Assembly: GCA_037102815.1 (NCBI GenBank) | Contig: BTPP01000002.1 | Span: forward strand, 3,224,001 to 3,288,000 | Direction: 5' to 3' | DNA: 64,000 nucleotides | From: Neurospora intermedia | Lineage: Eukaryota; Ascomycota; Sordariomycetes; Sordariales; Sordariaceae | Part shown: piece by piece, positions 46,501-57,932 of the stretch | Numbering within the stretch: the first letter of the stretch is position 1 | Layout: each line of letters opens with the position of its first letter | Translations under genes and position numbers: made by a program | The notes under the pieces: generated by a model | Database searches by the model: none | Seen by the model: the letters and a program-made list of their open reading frames with translations, nothing else | What the model was told of the DNA's origin: nothing

Positions 46501-48073
46501 GAAACCATGCCTACTGCGATTCCCAACCACACCGTAGTAGTAATCGACGGCCACACGCTTGCGGCGCTGGATGAGCCGGAAACACACGGGAATGCCAAAG
46601 AACTCTTTTACAGCCTCATCCCGACGATTGACTCGGTCATCTGCTGTCGTGCCTCCCCCGCCCAGAAAGCCTTGCTCGTCACCGCCATCCGTAACCACTC
46701 CCATCAACCGAGCACCAACAAAAAGAAGGGCTTCCTCGCCTATCTGGTCACACCTAAACGAACGCCGCCCCTTACTCTCGCCATAGGCGATGGTGCCAAT
46801 GACCTGGCGATGCTCTCAGCAGCCCACGTCGGCGTAGGCATCTCGGGCCGGGAAGGTCTGCAAGCCGCGCGAGTTGCTGATTACGCCGTGTCACAGTTCC
46901 GCTTCCTCTCCCGCCTCCTGTTGGTACACGGAAGATGGAATTACGCTCGCACATCCAAGTTCATTGTCGCCACGTTCTGGAAGGAGATGTTCTTCTATCT
47001 CCCTACCGAGCTGTATCAGCGCTATACCGGATATACAGGTACCAGTCTTTACGAATCGTGGAGTTTGACGGTGCTGAACACGCTTTTCACCAGTCTGTGC
47101 GTGATCGTCCCCGGGGTGTGGGAGCAGGACCTGAGCGCAGAAACGCTGATGGCCGTGCCAGAACTGTATGTCTGGGGCCAGAGGGACGGCGGGTTGAATC
47201 TGCGGAAGTATCTGGGATGGATGGTGGCGGCTGTTGCACAGGGCGTGGTGGTCTGGTGGGTGTGTTGGGGTCTCTACGGCGGGATTGCGGTGAAGGATAA
47301 TGGTCTGTTTGCTGTGGGCAATTTGGTCTTTACCGTCGCCATTGTCTGGACCAACTTGAAATTGCTGTACGTTTTTGTCCCCTCATCCATTTTCCCTCTT
47401 TTTTTTCTCTCTTTCTTTTAGGCACGACACTAACCTGTAAACCAACAACAGCATCATTGACACCCACCACAAGACCGGCATAATCCTTGGCGCATTCGGT
47501 ATTACCTTTGCAGGCTGGTGGATCTGGCAAATCTTCCTCGCCAGTGCCTACGCCCCGGGTGTCTGGCCTTACGCAGTCCGCGGTGGGTTCTTTTCCTCGT
47601 TCGGCCCTGATCCAGCCTGGTGGGTTGCTCTTTTTGCGGCCGTCGGCCTGCTCACCGCTGTCGAACTCGGCTACAAATCCACCAAGCGGAATCTGATCAT
47701 ATCCGGACTATGGAGGCTGGGATGGAGGAAATGGATGCAGTGGGAGACATGGAAGGGACTCCTTGCACTCGGGAGAGGAGGAGGAGCGAGGGGAGCAGGG
47801 CCCATGTGGGCTTGGGATGAAGCAGGTGGTGAGGGTAGGAACGTAGAGGAGTGGGATGTGGAACTTTGGCAGGCTCTGGAGCGGGAGCAAACCGTTAGAG
47901 AGGCCTTGAAGGGGATGGCTAGGGTTGGGCATGAGGGCGATGGGCCTGAACCTGAGGAAAAATCAAAGGAAGAGGAGGAGAATGAGAAGAACAGGGTTGA
48001 GGAGAGTTCGACGATGGACAGCGAGGGACAGCATCAGTCGGCAGTTGTGGAGAGTCTTCAGATCTCGAAATAG
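43531..48073 (+). CDS. DNF3: P4-ATPase, Dnf3-type phospholipid flippase
   Basis: This encodes about 1,485 aa in two exons, 43531-47366 and 47452-48073. Motifs in order are the P4 N-terminal NTIRTSRYTIYDFIPKQLFF, the actuator DGET (276-279), the phosphorylation site D493 in DKTGTLT, TGDKRETAI (942-950) and the hinge GDGANDLAM (1086-1094), with ten expected membrane helices. The stretch GVSTTGNFTTIIPLLFF followed by KEGYDDWKRHRLDK is typical of the Dnf3 subgroup rather than Drs2, Dnf1 or Neo1. Splicing at a GTACGT donor gives NLKLLIIDTHHKT. An alternative acceptor at 47420 is disfavoured because the CTAAC branch point lies after it. The protein would move phospholipids to the cytosolic leaflet in Golgi/endosomal membranes, usually with a Cdc50-type partner. 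The C-terminal tail is charged and low-complexity. Confidence 0.93.
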
Positions 48074-48704
48074 GCTTTCAAGGTTGGATGCTCTTTGCAT
48101 GTCTGGATTGTGGAAGGCAGTGAGTGTAAGTGGGGAACAGTTTGGTTTTTGTGGATTGCTTCTCTTGGATACATACGCATCGAGATACCCTTTTGTACAC
48201 GACATTATAGATTTCATATCTTTCATAGATGATATTTGAAACACCAACTGCCCAACATCGTGGAACATAACATAGTGGGCATTGACGGCGATGGGACTCG
48301 GACCGACGGTCATCCACCTACCAATCTCCCTTGGTAATGGCTGACCAACAGTCACGCGAATACCAGGCACTAGGCACAACGAACCAACTCAAAGCCTTGT
48401 TCCCATTCTCTACGATACACAAGACATGGGAACCGTGGGGTTTGTGTACTTTGTGCCTGTGCCTATGCATGAGTCTGAGTACCTACCTATGACTGCGACC
48501 GCAACGGTGACTGGTGAGTAACCAGGGACAGAGAAAGTTGATCTTGAACCAAGGTTTTTCTTTTTTTTTTTGGTTTTTTTTTTTTTGGTTTTTTTTTTTC
48601 TGGTCTCCCTCCTGGCTGACCTTGGGCGCCCACGAGCAGAAATGTTAGATCAGGTAACTTGTGCTGGTAGCTGGTAACTGGTAGCCTGGTTGTCAGTGAG
48701 GATG

Positions 48705-48728
48705 TCAGTCAGTCAGTCAGTCAGTCAA
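48705..48728 (+). repeat. GTCA microsatellite
   Basis: Tandem GTCA/CAGT units, about six, in the gene-poor interval. Confidence 0.9.
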
Positions 48729-49477
48729 TCCGATCAAAAAACCGGGAGGAAGCATCGAAGGATGAAGAAACCGAGCAACTCAATTAAAAGTCTGCGGAGA
48801 CGATGTTGACAAGTTAGTATGTGCTAGCAAGTTACTTCGGGAGGCAACCGCTGTTGTTCGTACTAGAACCCGGGCAGTGTACTAGCAAAGGTCGAGAGTC
48901 ATGACAGCTCTGTTGTTATCTGACTGCTTGTGTGCCGATGAATGTGGTCGGGATAGTGAATTAAATGGACAAGATCTTTTTATGAAGAGAGCGGCGCACT
49001 TTGTGTTAGTGTATGTGTGTCTGTGTGTGTATTTTGTTCTTTTCTTATCAAAGAATTTGGGTTTGGAGAGGAAGACTCCCAACGTTAAAGCGGGTGTGGC
49101 AGGTTGTACGGATAAAAAACCGTCCAGTGTTGCTCAGCCCAGTAAAGGTTTGTTTGTTTGTTTAACTCGAGACATCGGGTCAACTTACCTAGGAAACGTA
49201 TTGATATCAAGCTAGTTCATTTCCTTCTATGATCAAGGCGTGATCTCACTGTGCATACGCCGTTCCTTTTGTCAAGTATGTTATTTTAAATTATACCAAT
49301 GCCTTTGTAAGCAGTGCCTAGCCAGACGAAGCAAGTCAGTTTGTCTTTGCAAGATTTGGGACAATTTGGTTCAGCATTGAACTGTACATATGACAGGCTT
49401 CAGGGTTGTGATCAAGTGGGATTATAAGCAAATGCTGTTTGAGCACCTTCAACAACAATCGGACCTTATCCGTTCAA

Positions 49478-49569
49478 TCGGGTATGGTGTAGCGGTAACA
49501 TCGTTGACTCTCACTTCTCAGGAGTGACTGCTCTCTCAACAGCCCCGGGTTCGACTCCCGGTATCCGAG
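49478..49569 (+). tRNA. tRNA-Glu (CTC) with intron
   Basis: The acceptor stem TCGGGTA/TATCCGA pairs fully with one G-T. The D-arm is TGGTGTAGCGGTAACA, the anticodon stem GTTGA/TCAAC encloses CT-CTC-A, and the T-arm is CCGGG/CCCGG around TTCGACT. The anticodon CTC is at 49510-49512 and a roughly 21-nt intron (49514-49534) follows one base after it, the canonical position. A Pol III terminator of seven T lies at 49581-49587. It looks functional. Confidence 0.9.
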
Positions 49570-49580
49570 TCTCAAACATC

Positions 49581-49587
49581 TTTTTTT
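49581..49587 (+). terminator. Pol III terminator of tRNA-Glu
   Basis: Seven T residues begin 12 bases after the mature 3' end. Confidence 0.85.
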
Positions 49588-50143
49588 CTTATCTTTTTTC
49601 ATTCTCATTTTCCAAGGATATCCCGGGCTTCGTTATTACCATTATCTTGAATTTCCTCCCTTGTTCCTTTTGTTTCCGTGATATTCTACTTTTTTACTTA
49701 ACTTCGTTGGGTGTAGTGAAGTTGAAACATTCAGGGAAGGGAAGACATCTGCCATTCCTACTTTTTTGGAACAATTACTACCACAACAACCCAAGCAAGA
49801 TGATACAAAAATGTTTTGTCGTGCTTTCTTGCAGCAGCCATTCTTGGAGACTACTATGTACTCCCGTTTCAAACGTCCGGGATCTCAAAACAACAACTGT
49901 AACCAGCACCTTACCATTGTCCCTTCTCGGCATGTCTTGGCTGCTTTGAGATTCCGAAATAGGAAACCTTTTCGCTTCAACTCCGGAAAAGTTCAAAGTG
50001 GCGTCGCGATCGCACGTGGTAGGCAGGGTTGGCTATGGCCAGAGAGTGAGTATGTAGCACAAAGGCTGAGGGAGAAACTGTCAGAGATCTCTGGGCATCT
50101 GCTTCTTCTTTCTCTGCTGGGTGACCGATGAAATTTTTGCAAA

Positions 50144-50169
<26 letters not shown>
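50144..50169 (+). repeat. Homopolymer C run (26 nt)
   Basis: An uninterrupted C run in intergenic sequence; a shorter C run recurs near 50850. It could form G-quadruplex or i-motif structures, or be length-miscalled. Confidence 0.9.
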
Positions 50170-50174
<5 letters not shown>

Positions 50175-53100
50175 CATGGTTTTCAGTGCTCCATCTTCTA
50201 AATTTTCACAACACTGGCGTAGTGGTCTCAAAGTGTATCCATTCATCGTACAATCTGTACATCGTATTCGCCAAGTCTGTGGAGACCGCGGTGACATGGT
50301 TCGTCTTGGAGAGAAGGCTTTGTTCCTTATGTCCGCCCCATTTCGTATAAAAAGGTTGGTATGCAAGGTTCCTTGGTAGCGTGAAGCGAGTGGTGCAATT
50401 TTTCAGTGAGCTTATGTTCCGATCATGTCACAAGCTCGACTTTTTCTTGCTGTAATGCTGTCTGTAGGTAAAAGAAAGAGTACGGTTATGTTTATAGTAG
50501 AATCCATATCCGGAGCTCCTAGGGATGTAACGTAGGCAGCAAAATTACACTGAGGTATGGTGATTAATTTCCCCTTTATCCCGTTGGTTTCCAGCTGGCT
50601 ATGCCCTGCATGTTTGAATGGTTGTTTCGAGCAGGGGGCCGAAGCATTCTGTTCGGCGTGCTGTTTCGGGCAAGTCAGGGTGTCATCGGCTCCATGAACT
50701 GACATGGGTTGATGAATGAGATCTGTGTAACCTAACTTGAGCTGTCAAATTTGAAGTGGTGTGGTCAAGCTGTCGAGCCTTGTGAGCACAACGGATGCAT
50801 CGACATCCAAGAGGGTCAGGTTGAAAGAGAGCCGTAATGTACACTAGATTTCCCCCCCCCCCCATGGTTGCGGCGAGTGTACTCAAGGATCTATTCATGA
50901 ATTTTTCAAAAGTCTGTTTCTGGGGACCTGGCAGCCTGGTCATCCTCGTGAAATATGTTCACAGCTATTGCCAACCAGCAGTAGGTGATGGCCGGCACTT
51001 TGAAGTTTCAAGCTTGTTGAGGGTCAAGGCCCGCCCAAGGCTCGAGCACCCCACTAGTCTAGCGCATGGCTCTCGGATCATCGGACGACAAACATGAGGG
51101 CTAATTGACGGCTCTGATTGGGCGGTTTTACCAAGAGCACTTTCACCGAGGCGATGCGCATGGTAATGCCTTGTAATCGCAACCTCTTTCCTACGCTACA
51201 AGAGACACCTGATGGTCAAATGAAAGTCCGGTACCAAAGATTGTCCTGGCCGAGAGACAAGATAGATTTGGGAAATGTGATGGGATCATGGGTTGACATG
51301 GTGAAAATTCAATCGCACCCTCGTCGGCATTGAGTTCATACCGTGCTGGATGGCTGGATACCTCTCGAAGGCGCAGCCCCGCTGCGTAGGGCTAGAACGG
51401 CCCGTAACTTACAGTGTAACGCTCCCTAGATGGATCCCAGCGCTCCTCGAAGCTGATGCCTACATAAAATAGACTAGTGGGAGTGGGGTCTGGTGAAGGA
51501 AACAGACACGTAAAACAACGAGAGCAATAAGGTTGGTGACGGTTTGGATTCCTCGGGAAGCAAATGACTCGAAGGAGCATCCAATGAACAACAGAGAAGA
51601 AGGAGAAAGGAAATGATGAGCAACTGCCGTTGGTTGGCCCAGCTTATTCCAATCAAGCATTCTGCGGGCTGCAGCCACAAAGCCAAATATTGACGGTTGG
51701 AGGTGTCAAATGGAGCTGATGTGCATGCATCTGCGCGTTGAGGGAGCTGGGCTGCCAGACCGGCGCGCAGCACTGCATACTACGGCAGCAGCGAGGGAGA
51801 GACGGGACCTGCGAGCACCTCACATCCACTTTGTCGGTGAGCGGTCCAGAAGGACGACATGAGTTCAATATTGGATCGATAGTACACTAGATCCTTTGGA
51901 CCCTTTGCAGGTCAGATGAAGCGACGGACGATATGCCGAAGACGGAAGATGTCAAAAGACAATCAATGACGGTTACAATCGTGAGGATCAGATGCGCCGT
52001 GTCGATTTGGCGAGGGGTAGCACGTCATACAAAGCTTCTTTTATTCCATATCTCAGGCACAAAGCCTGGGCGGCACAGGGGGATCGACGAAACAGACGGG
52101 AGCAACTCAAACCACTGTATGACGGGCCAGACTGGAGTACTTACTGAGTCTTGCTAGGTAGGCTTCCAGCTAGCCACTGTTAAGAAGCTGAGGGTGATCT
52201 ACGCCTAAAACCCGCCCAACTTCTTATCTTCACGCTAGCAGAGACAACAGCCAACGCTACCATTTGCCAGCGCGACCTGCTGCGACCAAATGTTCCTCTC
52301 AGAAAGTGCGCCCAACCCAAGTGGAAAGTGGAAGGGAAGTCTCGACTGGGCTGTTTCCCAGTCTCCTGTCTGCCGAGTCTTAGCAGGGGCACTTCGGTTG
52401 ATCCTACCCAAGACCCGATCCATCCTCGCATCACCCAGGATTCCCTGGTCGCACTCACTTCCTCGTTTCTCCTCCCCCTCGGCTTTGTTTGTTTCGACCG
52501 TGGCGACCGTTGTCACACATCGTAACTGGTGGGGTGGGCTCCATCGGGCAGACACGAGAAAATGTCAAGCTTGAATCTCGCGCTCGCGAGGTCAGCACTA
52601 GACTAGAGGTGTTGGTTGACTTGTCCCAAACTCTACTCAGCTCAGACCCACAACGCCTCCAACAGACTCAGTTCAACACCACGTTCCCGCTTGGCAAGAT
52701 TTCATTCCCTCCCGCCTATGTCACTCTGCGGCCACTCTCTCGCGCCACTCTCAATAGTGCCCCGGCTGTCAAGGCACTATTAGCTGATGCTACTGCCATT
52801 GCTTGATGGGACGGTATCATGGCCAGGGTTTTCATATATTGTATTGTACGGGCGCACTGTACGTGACCCAACATCATCATCACGTCCGCCATCCGCCACA
52901 GCCATCACTAGCTTCGGCTGTCTAGCCCGGATGAGGTGACAACGGGTCAAGCTTGATGGGCAAACCCATCGAGAGGTTTCCCGTCCCCGGTCGCCATTAA
53001 CTCGGCTTCCCCATATATCCTGCCGTTTCCCTGTGTCTCCTTGTTTGGACTCCTTCAAACTCTCTTCGAATGAATGTCACCCAACCCTCCTTTGACACTC

Positions 53101-53476
53101 CCACCGTAGTATCACATACCGCCTCCGTGCTACGACCCGGACGTCGTCTTACTTTTAGCCTGTCGATTCCCCAGCATCAAAGGAACTCCCATACCTGACG
53201 GCTCAACTCCTCTCGACCTGTTCAGTCACACCCAATATCAACCATAAGTGTTACCGGTTATTCGTCCGGACTATTATCCCTTGCCTGGTGCCTGACTGTC
53301 GCCTTTGTTTTCAACTCTTTGTTGACGCATCACCGGGGACACCAAAGAGACGGCACGACCTCGATTCTCGAAGGCCATTTATAACCCTCAGTCACCGAGT
53401 CGAACAACTGGGCATCGTTGCCAACACACATCCCGACATATTCTTCCAGTAGAAACTCAGAATCCACTTCGACAAA

Positions 53477-54369
53477 ATGATGGTTCCGTCGTTAAAGGCC
53501 CTCTTGATGGGTGAGTACCCCCCAAGTCTGCCACGAGGTATCCAACTAACAACCTACATTTAGCCTTGTCCACCCCCTTAGCCAACCAGGGTGTTCCGAC
53601 CGACACCTTCGGCAATAGCGGCAAGGCCGCTGCTGCCCTCAACAACGGCGTTAGCCTACGCATCATGCCATTAGGGGCTTCTATCACATATGGGCAGGCG
53701 TCAACCGACGGCAATGGTTACCGTAACTCATTGCGCAATGCCATTGTCAAGCTCGGCAACCCAGTCAACATGGTTGGTTCGCGTCATCACGGCACCATGC
53801 AGGACAATGATGTCGAGGGCTGGCCAGGCTACAGAATCCACGAGGTCCACGCGAAGGCCCACACCGCCGTGCCTGCGTTCAAGCCCAACGTGGTCCTCAT
53901 CAACGCCGGCACCAACGACGCAGCAGGAAATCTCAACATTTCGACAGCGGGCGACAGGATGGGGTCCATGATCGACGAAGTCTTTTCCGCCAGCCCGCGC
54001 GCTGTGGTTATCCTTAGCACGCTCATCATCAATACCTTACCGGCCACTGAGAAGCGCGTGTTGGTTATCAACGATCAGTACAAGGCGTTAGCGCAGCGGA
54101 TGAGGGATGCGGGTAAGCGAGTGATCCTGGTGGATATGCACGACGCGACCAAGGGCCCGATCCCCGAAGACATGTTCGATTCCACCCATCCTACTGATGT
54201 CGGGTACCGCAAGATGGCCAACATATGGTTCCAGGGCCTCGTGGAGGCCAGCAACCTCAAGTGGCTCCAGGCGCCCGAGCCTCTCAGCGGCGTGCCGGAT
54301 AGTGGGGTGGTCACGGCGAGGATGGTGAATGAGAAAGCCGGGAAGCGAGCAGAGGTTTTCGAGTCATAA
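53477..54369 (+). CDS. Secreted SGNH-hydrolase, CE3-like carbohydrate esterase
   Basis: This encodes about 279 aa from exons 53477-53510 and 53564-54369; the tiny first exon supplies most of a short signal peptide (MMVPSLKALLMALSTPLA). SGNH blocks are RIMPLGASITYG with the nucleophile S51, a glycine in NMVGSRHHG, NAGTNDA with N129, and DSTHPTDVGY with D217 and H220. The surrounding GTMQDNDVEGWPGYRI is typical of fungal proteins related to CAZy family CE3 (acetyl xylan esterases). In block I the usual GDS is GAS, common in this fungal subgroup. Deacetylation of plant cell-wall xylan outside the cell is the likely role, but the substrate is inferred. A second ATG follows directly at 53480; either gives the same signal region. 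Confidence 0.88.
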
Positions 54370-56287
54370 TACCACCGCACCGTGGCGACTGGCTGAAGGA
54401 ACCCGGAGAAATAAAGAAGATACAACCAATGTTCAAAGGGATGGGTTTGCATGGCTGGCGGAGCCTGGAGTTACGGAGCATACTTTTTTCGACGTTTTTT
54501 TTGGTTAATGATTTTTTTTCATTATACCCCCTTCGTGTTGGCGTTTATGGATGACTGATTTGAACGACTTGGGTATTAGATGATAATGAATAGGTCATAT
54601 GGAGCGAAGAATACGAATTTTGTTTCTCTGTGATTATTTTGCCTTCTTTTGCGTGAAGGACATTGAGATTTCAACTTCATTGTCGTCGTTCAGTTCGTAC
54701 TGTCTCAATGCCGGCCGTCTTGTCGACATTATTGTGAATTTTCGGTATCTGGCTTCTCAATAAAAGGCCTATTGTGTCGTCGTCCAATCCCCGCTTAATC
54801 GCCCAAAGAAATGAACGAGCAACCTGTAGATAAACCTGCCGGATGTGGCATGAGGTTGGGTTGATCCGCACTGTAAGGGTTGGTTAGTTGGTGAACGTAG
54901 ATCCGTCACCGCGCCAAGATGGGGAGCAAGTCGAAGGATTGCACCATGTATATTGCACCTGGATAGGTTGGTCACAGACCATATGACTACAACCAATGTG
55001 ACTGAAAAAGCAATTTCATTCAAGCTTCGTTCAAGCCTATCACAACCTTGACGCCATGTGGCTATTCCTACGTGCGTCATTCTACATCGATTTGTTGGGT
55101 CAGGTCTTGCTTGGTATGTAGGTACACAGTCGGAATCGAAAGCTTGGTATATCTTGGTCTTCTCTTGGCTTGCATCAGTCATCAGCATTGTGGCAGATGC
55201 TTCGCTCCAAGCCTCCGATATTTTAATCCTGGTTTATCCCGACAGTGTGGTTTGTCCGGCCCGTACCGGTAACCGTCTTGGCTGTTGATTGTGTTGGTGA
55301 GAGATTGACCGACTATCTAGACTTTATTTTTTGTTGTATATGTGTGGGCGAAGGCAATTGAAGGTATCGTAAAGGTCAGGAATGGCAAGATAGCTAGCTA
55401 GGTAGCTAGCTACTTAGCTGATTGAGCGCTTTCCAAGATTAGTGTAACCTCAGACATGGTCTCAGTGAATTCTTCACACTATTAACCACCTGCCCATGTA
55501 TAGGTACCAAGTTTGAGACTTGTTGCCAACCCCAAGACATAATAACATCCTCTTTGTTTTTGCATTCTTGATTTTTCTACACTACACTACACTGCACTAC
55601 TTCAAACTCCAGAATCAAGAACCATCTCCGAGAAGAAAAACCAAGCTACCGACGTACGCCAAAGAGACATTCAAAGCTGTCTGGTATGTAACGTCTTCAG
55701 ATGGTGGTGGCTCTCAAACATTTTCGGTGTTACACCACACCACATTACCATGCCTGACCGTGAAACGTATCACAGACAGCCAAGCTCACCCCCACAAGAC
55801 TTCTTTCTCAAGGTGGTACTTACTTGCTTCACCTACCGTCAACGTTACACATATTGTCTGTCACTCCTCTTTCTCCTTCTCTTTCTCCTTCTCTTCTACT
55901 TCTCCTTCTACTTCCCCTTCTCTTCTTCTCGAAGCACACACATGTCTTGCATGCTGGTCACTTCACAAGCACCTCACCTTACCTTGTGTAACTCCCCACT
56001 TGGAAGTGTGACTGTTCAACGAAAAGATTCTGGTACAAACGAAGGGAGGTGACACCACAAACGTGTAATCAGGAAAATGAATGAGCTTTCTGCGCAAGTT
56101 GGGACGTATTAAACCGGGAACGGCGCAAACTTTGTTTTTTTGTTTTGTTAACAGGAACTATCTATACACAACATAATGTCCTGTCAATACCCCTTCGGAC
56201 GAGAACAAGAAAGCGACTTCTTATCAACCCTCAATCATTCATATTTTCATCCCGCCGCGCATCGATGGGGGAGTTCTTTTTTGAACC

Positions 56288-56309
56288 AAAAAAAAAAAAA
56301 AAAAAAAAA
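56288..56309 (+). repeat. Homopolymer A run (about 21 nt)
   Basis: A run of A about 70 bp downstream (in the tRNA's direction) of tRNA-Ala; on the minus strand it is a long T run that could act as a backup Pol III terminator. Confidence 0.85.
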
Positions 56310-56348
56310 GGAAGAGTAAAAGATCAGGAGCTGAGCAACCATGGACAG

Positions 56349-56354
56349 AAAAAA
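56349..56354 (-). terminator. Pol III terminator of tRNA-Ala
   Basis: Six T residues on the minus strand about 26 bases after the tRNA 3' end. Confidence 0.75.
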
Positions 56355-56380
56355 GAATCGAGTGACTCGATAACTGGATA

Positions 56381-56465
56381 TGGACGAGCTGGGAATCGAA
56401 CCCAGGACCTTTCGCATACAGGGGAGTATGCTAAGCGAACGCTCTACCAACTGAGCCACACGCCC
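56381..56465 (-). tRNA. tRNA-Ala (AGC) with 12-nt intron
   Basis: On the minus strand it begins GGGCGTGTGGCTCAGTTGG and ends with the T-arm CTGGG/CCCAG around TTCGATT. The anticodon stem TTCGC/GCGAA encloses TT-AGC-A, with an intron of about 12 nt (TACTCCCCTGTA) one base after the anticodon. G3-U70, the alanine identity pair, is present. The acceptor stem has a T-T mismatch at pair 6-67, where an A would restore pairing. It is probably functional but slightly degraded. Confidence 0.88.
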
Positions 56466-57231
56466 GTAAGTTGTGGCAATTGACAAGATGAGCTGGGCCT
56501 ATGATCTCAAAGTGAATGCAGTGAGCTCTGACATGAGGCATGCTTTGACATGAGGCATGGAAAAGGATGAATGGTGAAGTCGTTGATCGAAGAGAAAGAA
56601 GAAAAGGACAAGAGAAGGTGAGGGACTTTCGATGATGTAAGCATGGCCCATGTGTGTGGATCAACCAATGCCAAGATAACTTCAGTTATCATCTTTGTCA
56701 ACAGACGAGGCACACAAGACACAAGAGAGAAAAAGACTTCAGATAGATAGCTGGGTTTGTGGAAATGTAGTTCATTTTCATTGTCCCCTAAAGTACTGAA
56801 AGTAGGGTATCAGTGTTATGATATGAATACCGAACGCATAGGTCAAAAGCCTGGCCCTAGTGTGTGAAAAAACGTCCATCCTGCTGATCCTAACGCCACT
56901 CGCTGCTTATGTAGATGAAAAGCAATGATCCTGTGAAAAAAAGAAAGAAAGTCCAACGCCTAAACCCCGCTTTTCCATGCAACGCTCCTCCCCGGAAGTT
57001 TTAGACGAAATGATGATGATGATCGTCCTCAATTGGGACATTGGAAGGCAGGCCAGATGATACTGAAGGCGGAAGTCGTGATAGTGCTGATAGAGATGTG
57101 AGGTCGTAAGGTCGTGGTGCCGAGATAATGACCAAGACGTCGAGCAATGACGTCGCTGTCAAAAGAAGGTGGCACTGTGGAAAACAGTTGACGATCCAGC
57201 CAAGAGTAGTTGAAGCTGATTGCTCCCGTAC

Positions 57232-57932
57232 TTAATACGAGTCGCTAACGACCGACTCCGTCGCCTCGGACATGTCCATGTCGAGGGGGTCCTCACTCGA
57301 GAAACTAGCTTGACTAGAGATGTCGAAACAAGTCAGTTAGTTTGAGCCATCCAACAAGCCAAAAGACCCCTCAGACCTTGGAGAACGGGAAAAGACAAAA
57401 CTTACGATAACTGACTCCAACCCTTCTTGGAACTCGCCCTCGCAATCGCCTCCTCAGCAGCAATAACATGCGGCAACCACGGCTCGGCACCCGCCTCCCA
57501 GACCCTCCAGGCCGCCTCCTGTACTTTAGCCGGATCGGTCAAGTCGTCTACAGCGGGGTCGTTGCGGAAGTAGAGGAAGATGCGACCAAACTGGTCGTAA
57601 ATAGCCTGTAGTGTCGGCTTTTCGCACTTGCATTCGACGTTCTTGACGAGGATGGAGAGAACGCTGTGGACCTCGGAGCACGTGTTGCAGACCCAGTTGC
57701 AAGGGAATGAGTGAGGAATCACCTCCCTGCCGCGCGAGTCCAGCTGGGGGCAGTCGGTGCAGTAACCATGTGTGCATTCGGCCTTGATGCACTGCTGGTC
57801 GTGAGAGGAGCCTTCCTCGTTGCATCTGCAGCAGGCTCGGGAACGCGCGGTGAAGAAGCTGGTGGGTTTGATATGGCTAGCCGGCATTGGGGCAGCCTCG
57901 ACGACGGTGAGCTTTTCCATTGTTTGCGACAT
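57232..57932 (-). CDS. Small Cys-rich putative zinc-binding protein
   Basis: This encodes about 202 aa from exons 57932-57406 and 57313-57232; the short second exon adds an acidic end (SSEDPLDMDMSEATES). Residues 34-103 contain paired cysteines and histidines: C34, C35, C37, C48, C53, H55, C58, C61, C78, C82, C85, H89, C101 and C103. The layout C-x-R-C ... C-x4-C-x-H-x2-C-x2-C resembles a zinc-binding module widespread in fungal proteins of unknown role; it is not a canonical RING. The rest is helical (WRVWEAGAEPWLPHVIAAEEAIARA). There is no signal peptide, so it is cytosolic or nuclear. A second ATG at 57920 is possible. Confidence 0.78.

Larger units (their letters stand above)
48074..53476. 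other. Long gene-poor interval with tRNA-Glu
   Basis: Apart from tRNA-Glu at 49.5 kb, these 5.4 kb show no convincing gene. Present are T-rich stretches near 48556-48600, a CAGT microsatellite, C runs at 50144-50169 and about 50850, and many short frames. The last few hundred bases are the promoter of the esterase gene. A frame at 52489-52806 (105 codons) is noted but lacks any supporting feature. Confidence 0.5.
54370..57231. other. Spacer with tRNA-Ala
   Basis: Besides tRNA-Ala at 56.4 kb and a poly(A) run next to it, there are only unsupported frames and a short AGCT-rich palindromic patch near 55390-55415. The frames at 55520-56052 read pyrimidine-rich sequence. Confidence 0.45.

Noticed and set aside
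47411-47421. Alternative splice acceptor (TTTTAG) in the P4-ATPase intron
   Set aside because: The CTAAC branch point lies downstream of it, and the later acceptor gives the in-frame NLKLLIIDTHHKT.
33320-48073. Functional trafficking cluster (VPS35, flippase, M28/Vps70-like)
   Set aside because: The genes are separately promoted, on different strands and separated by unrelated genes; these are conserved single genes and nothing in the sequence shows co-regulation.
52489-52806. 105-codon frame in the gene-poor interval
   Set aside because: No recognisable motif, no splice partners and no clear start context.
55520-56052. Hydrophobic frames in pyrimidine-rich sequence
   Set aside because: Phe/Ser/Leu runs arise from CT-rich simple sequence; no conserved pattern.
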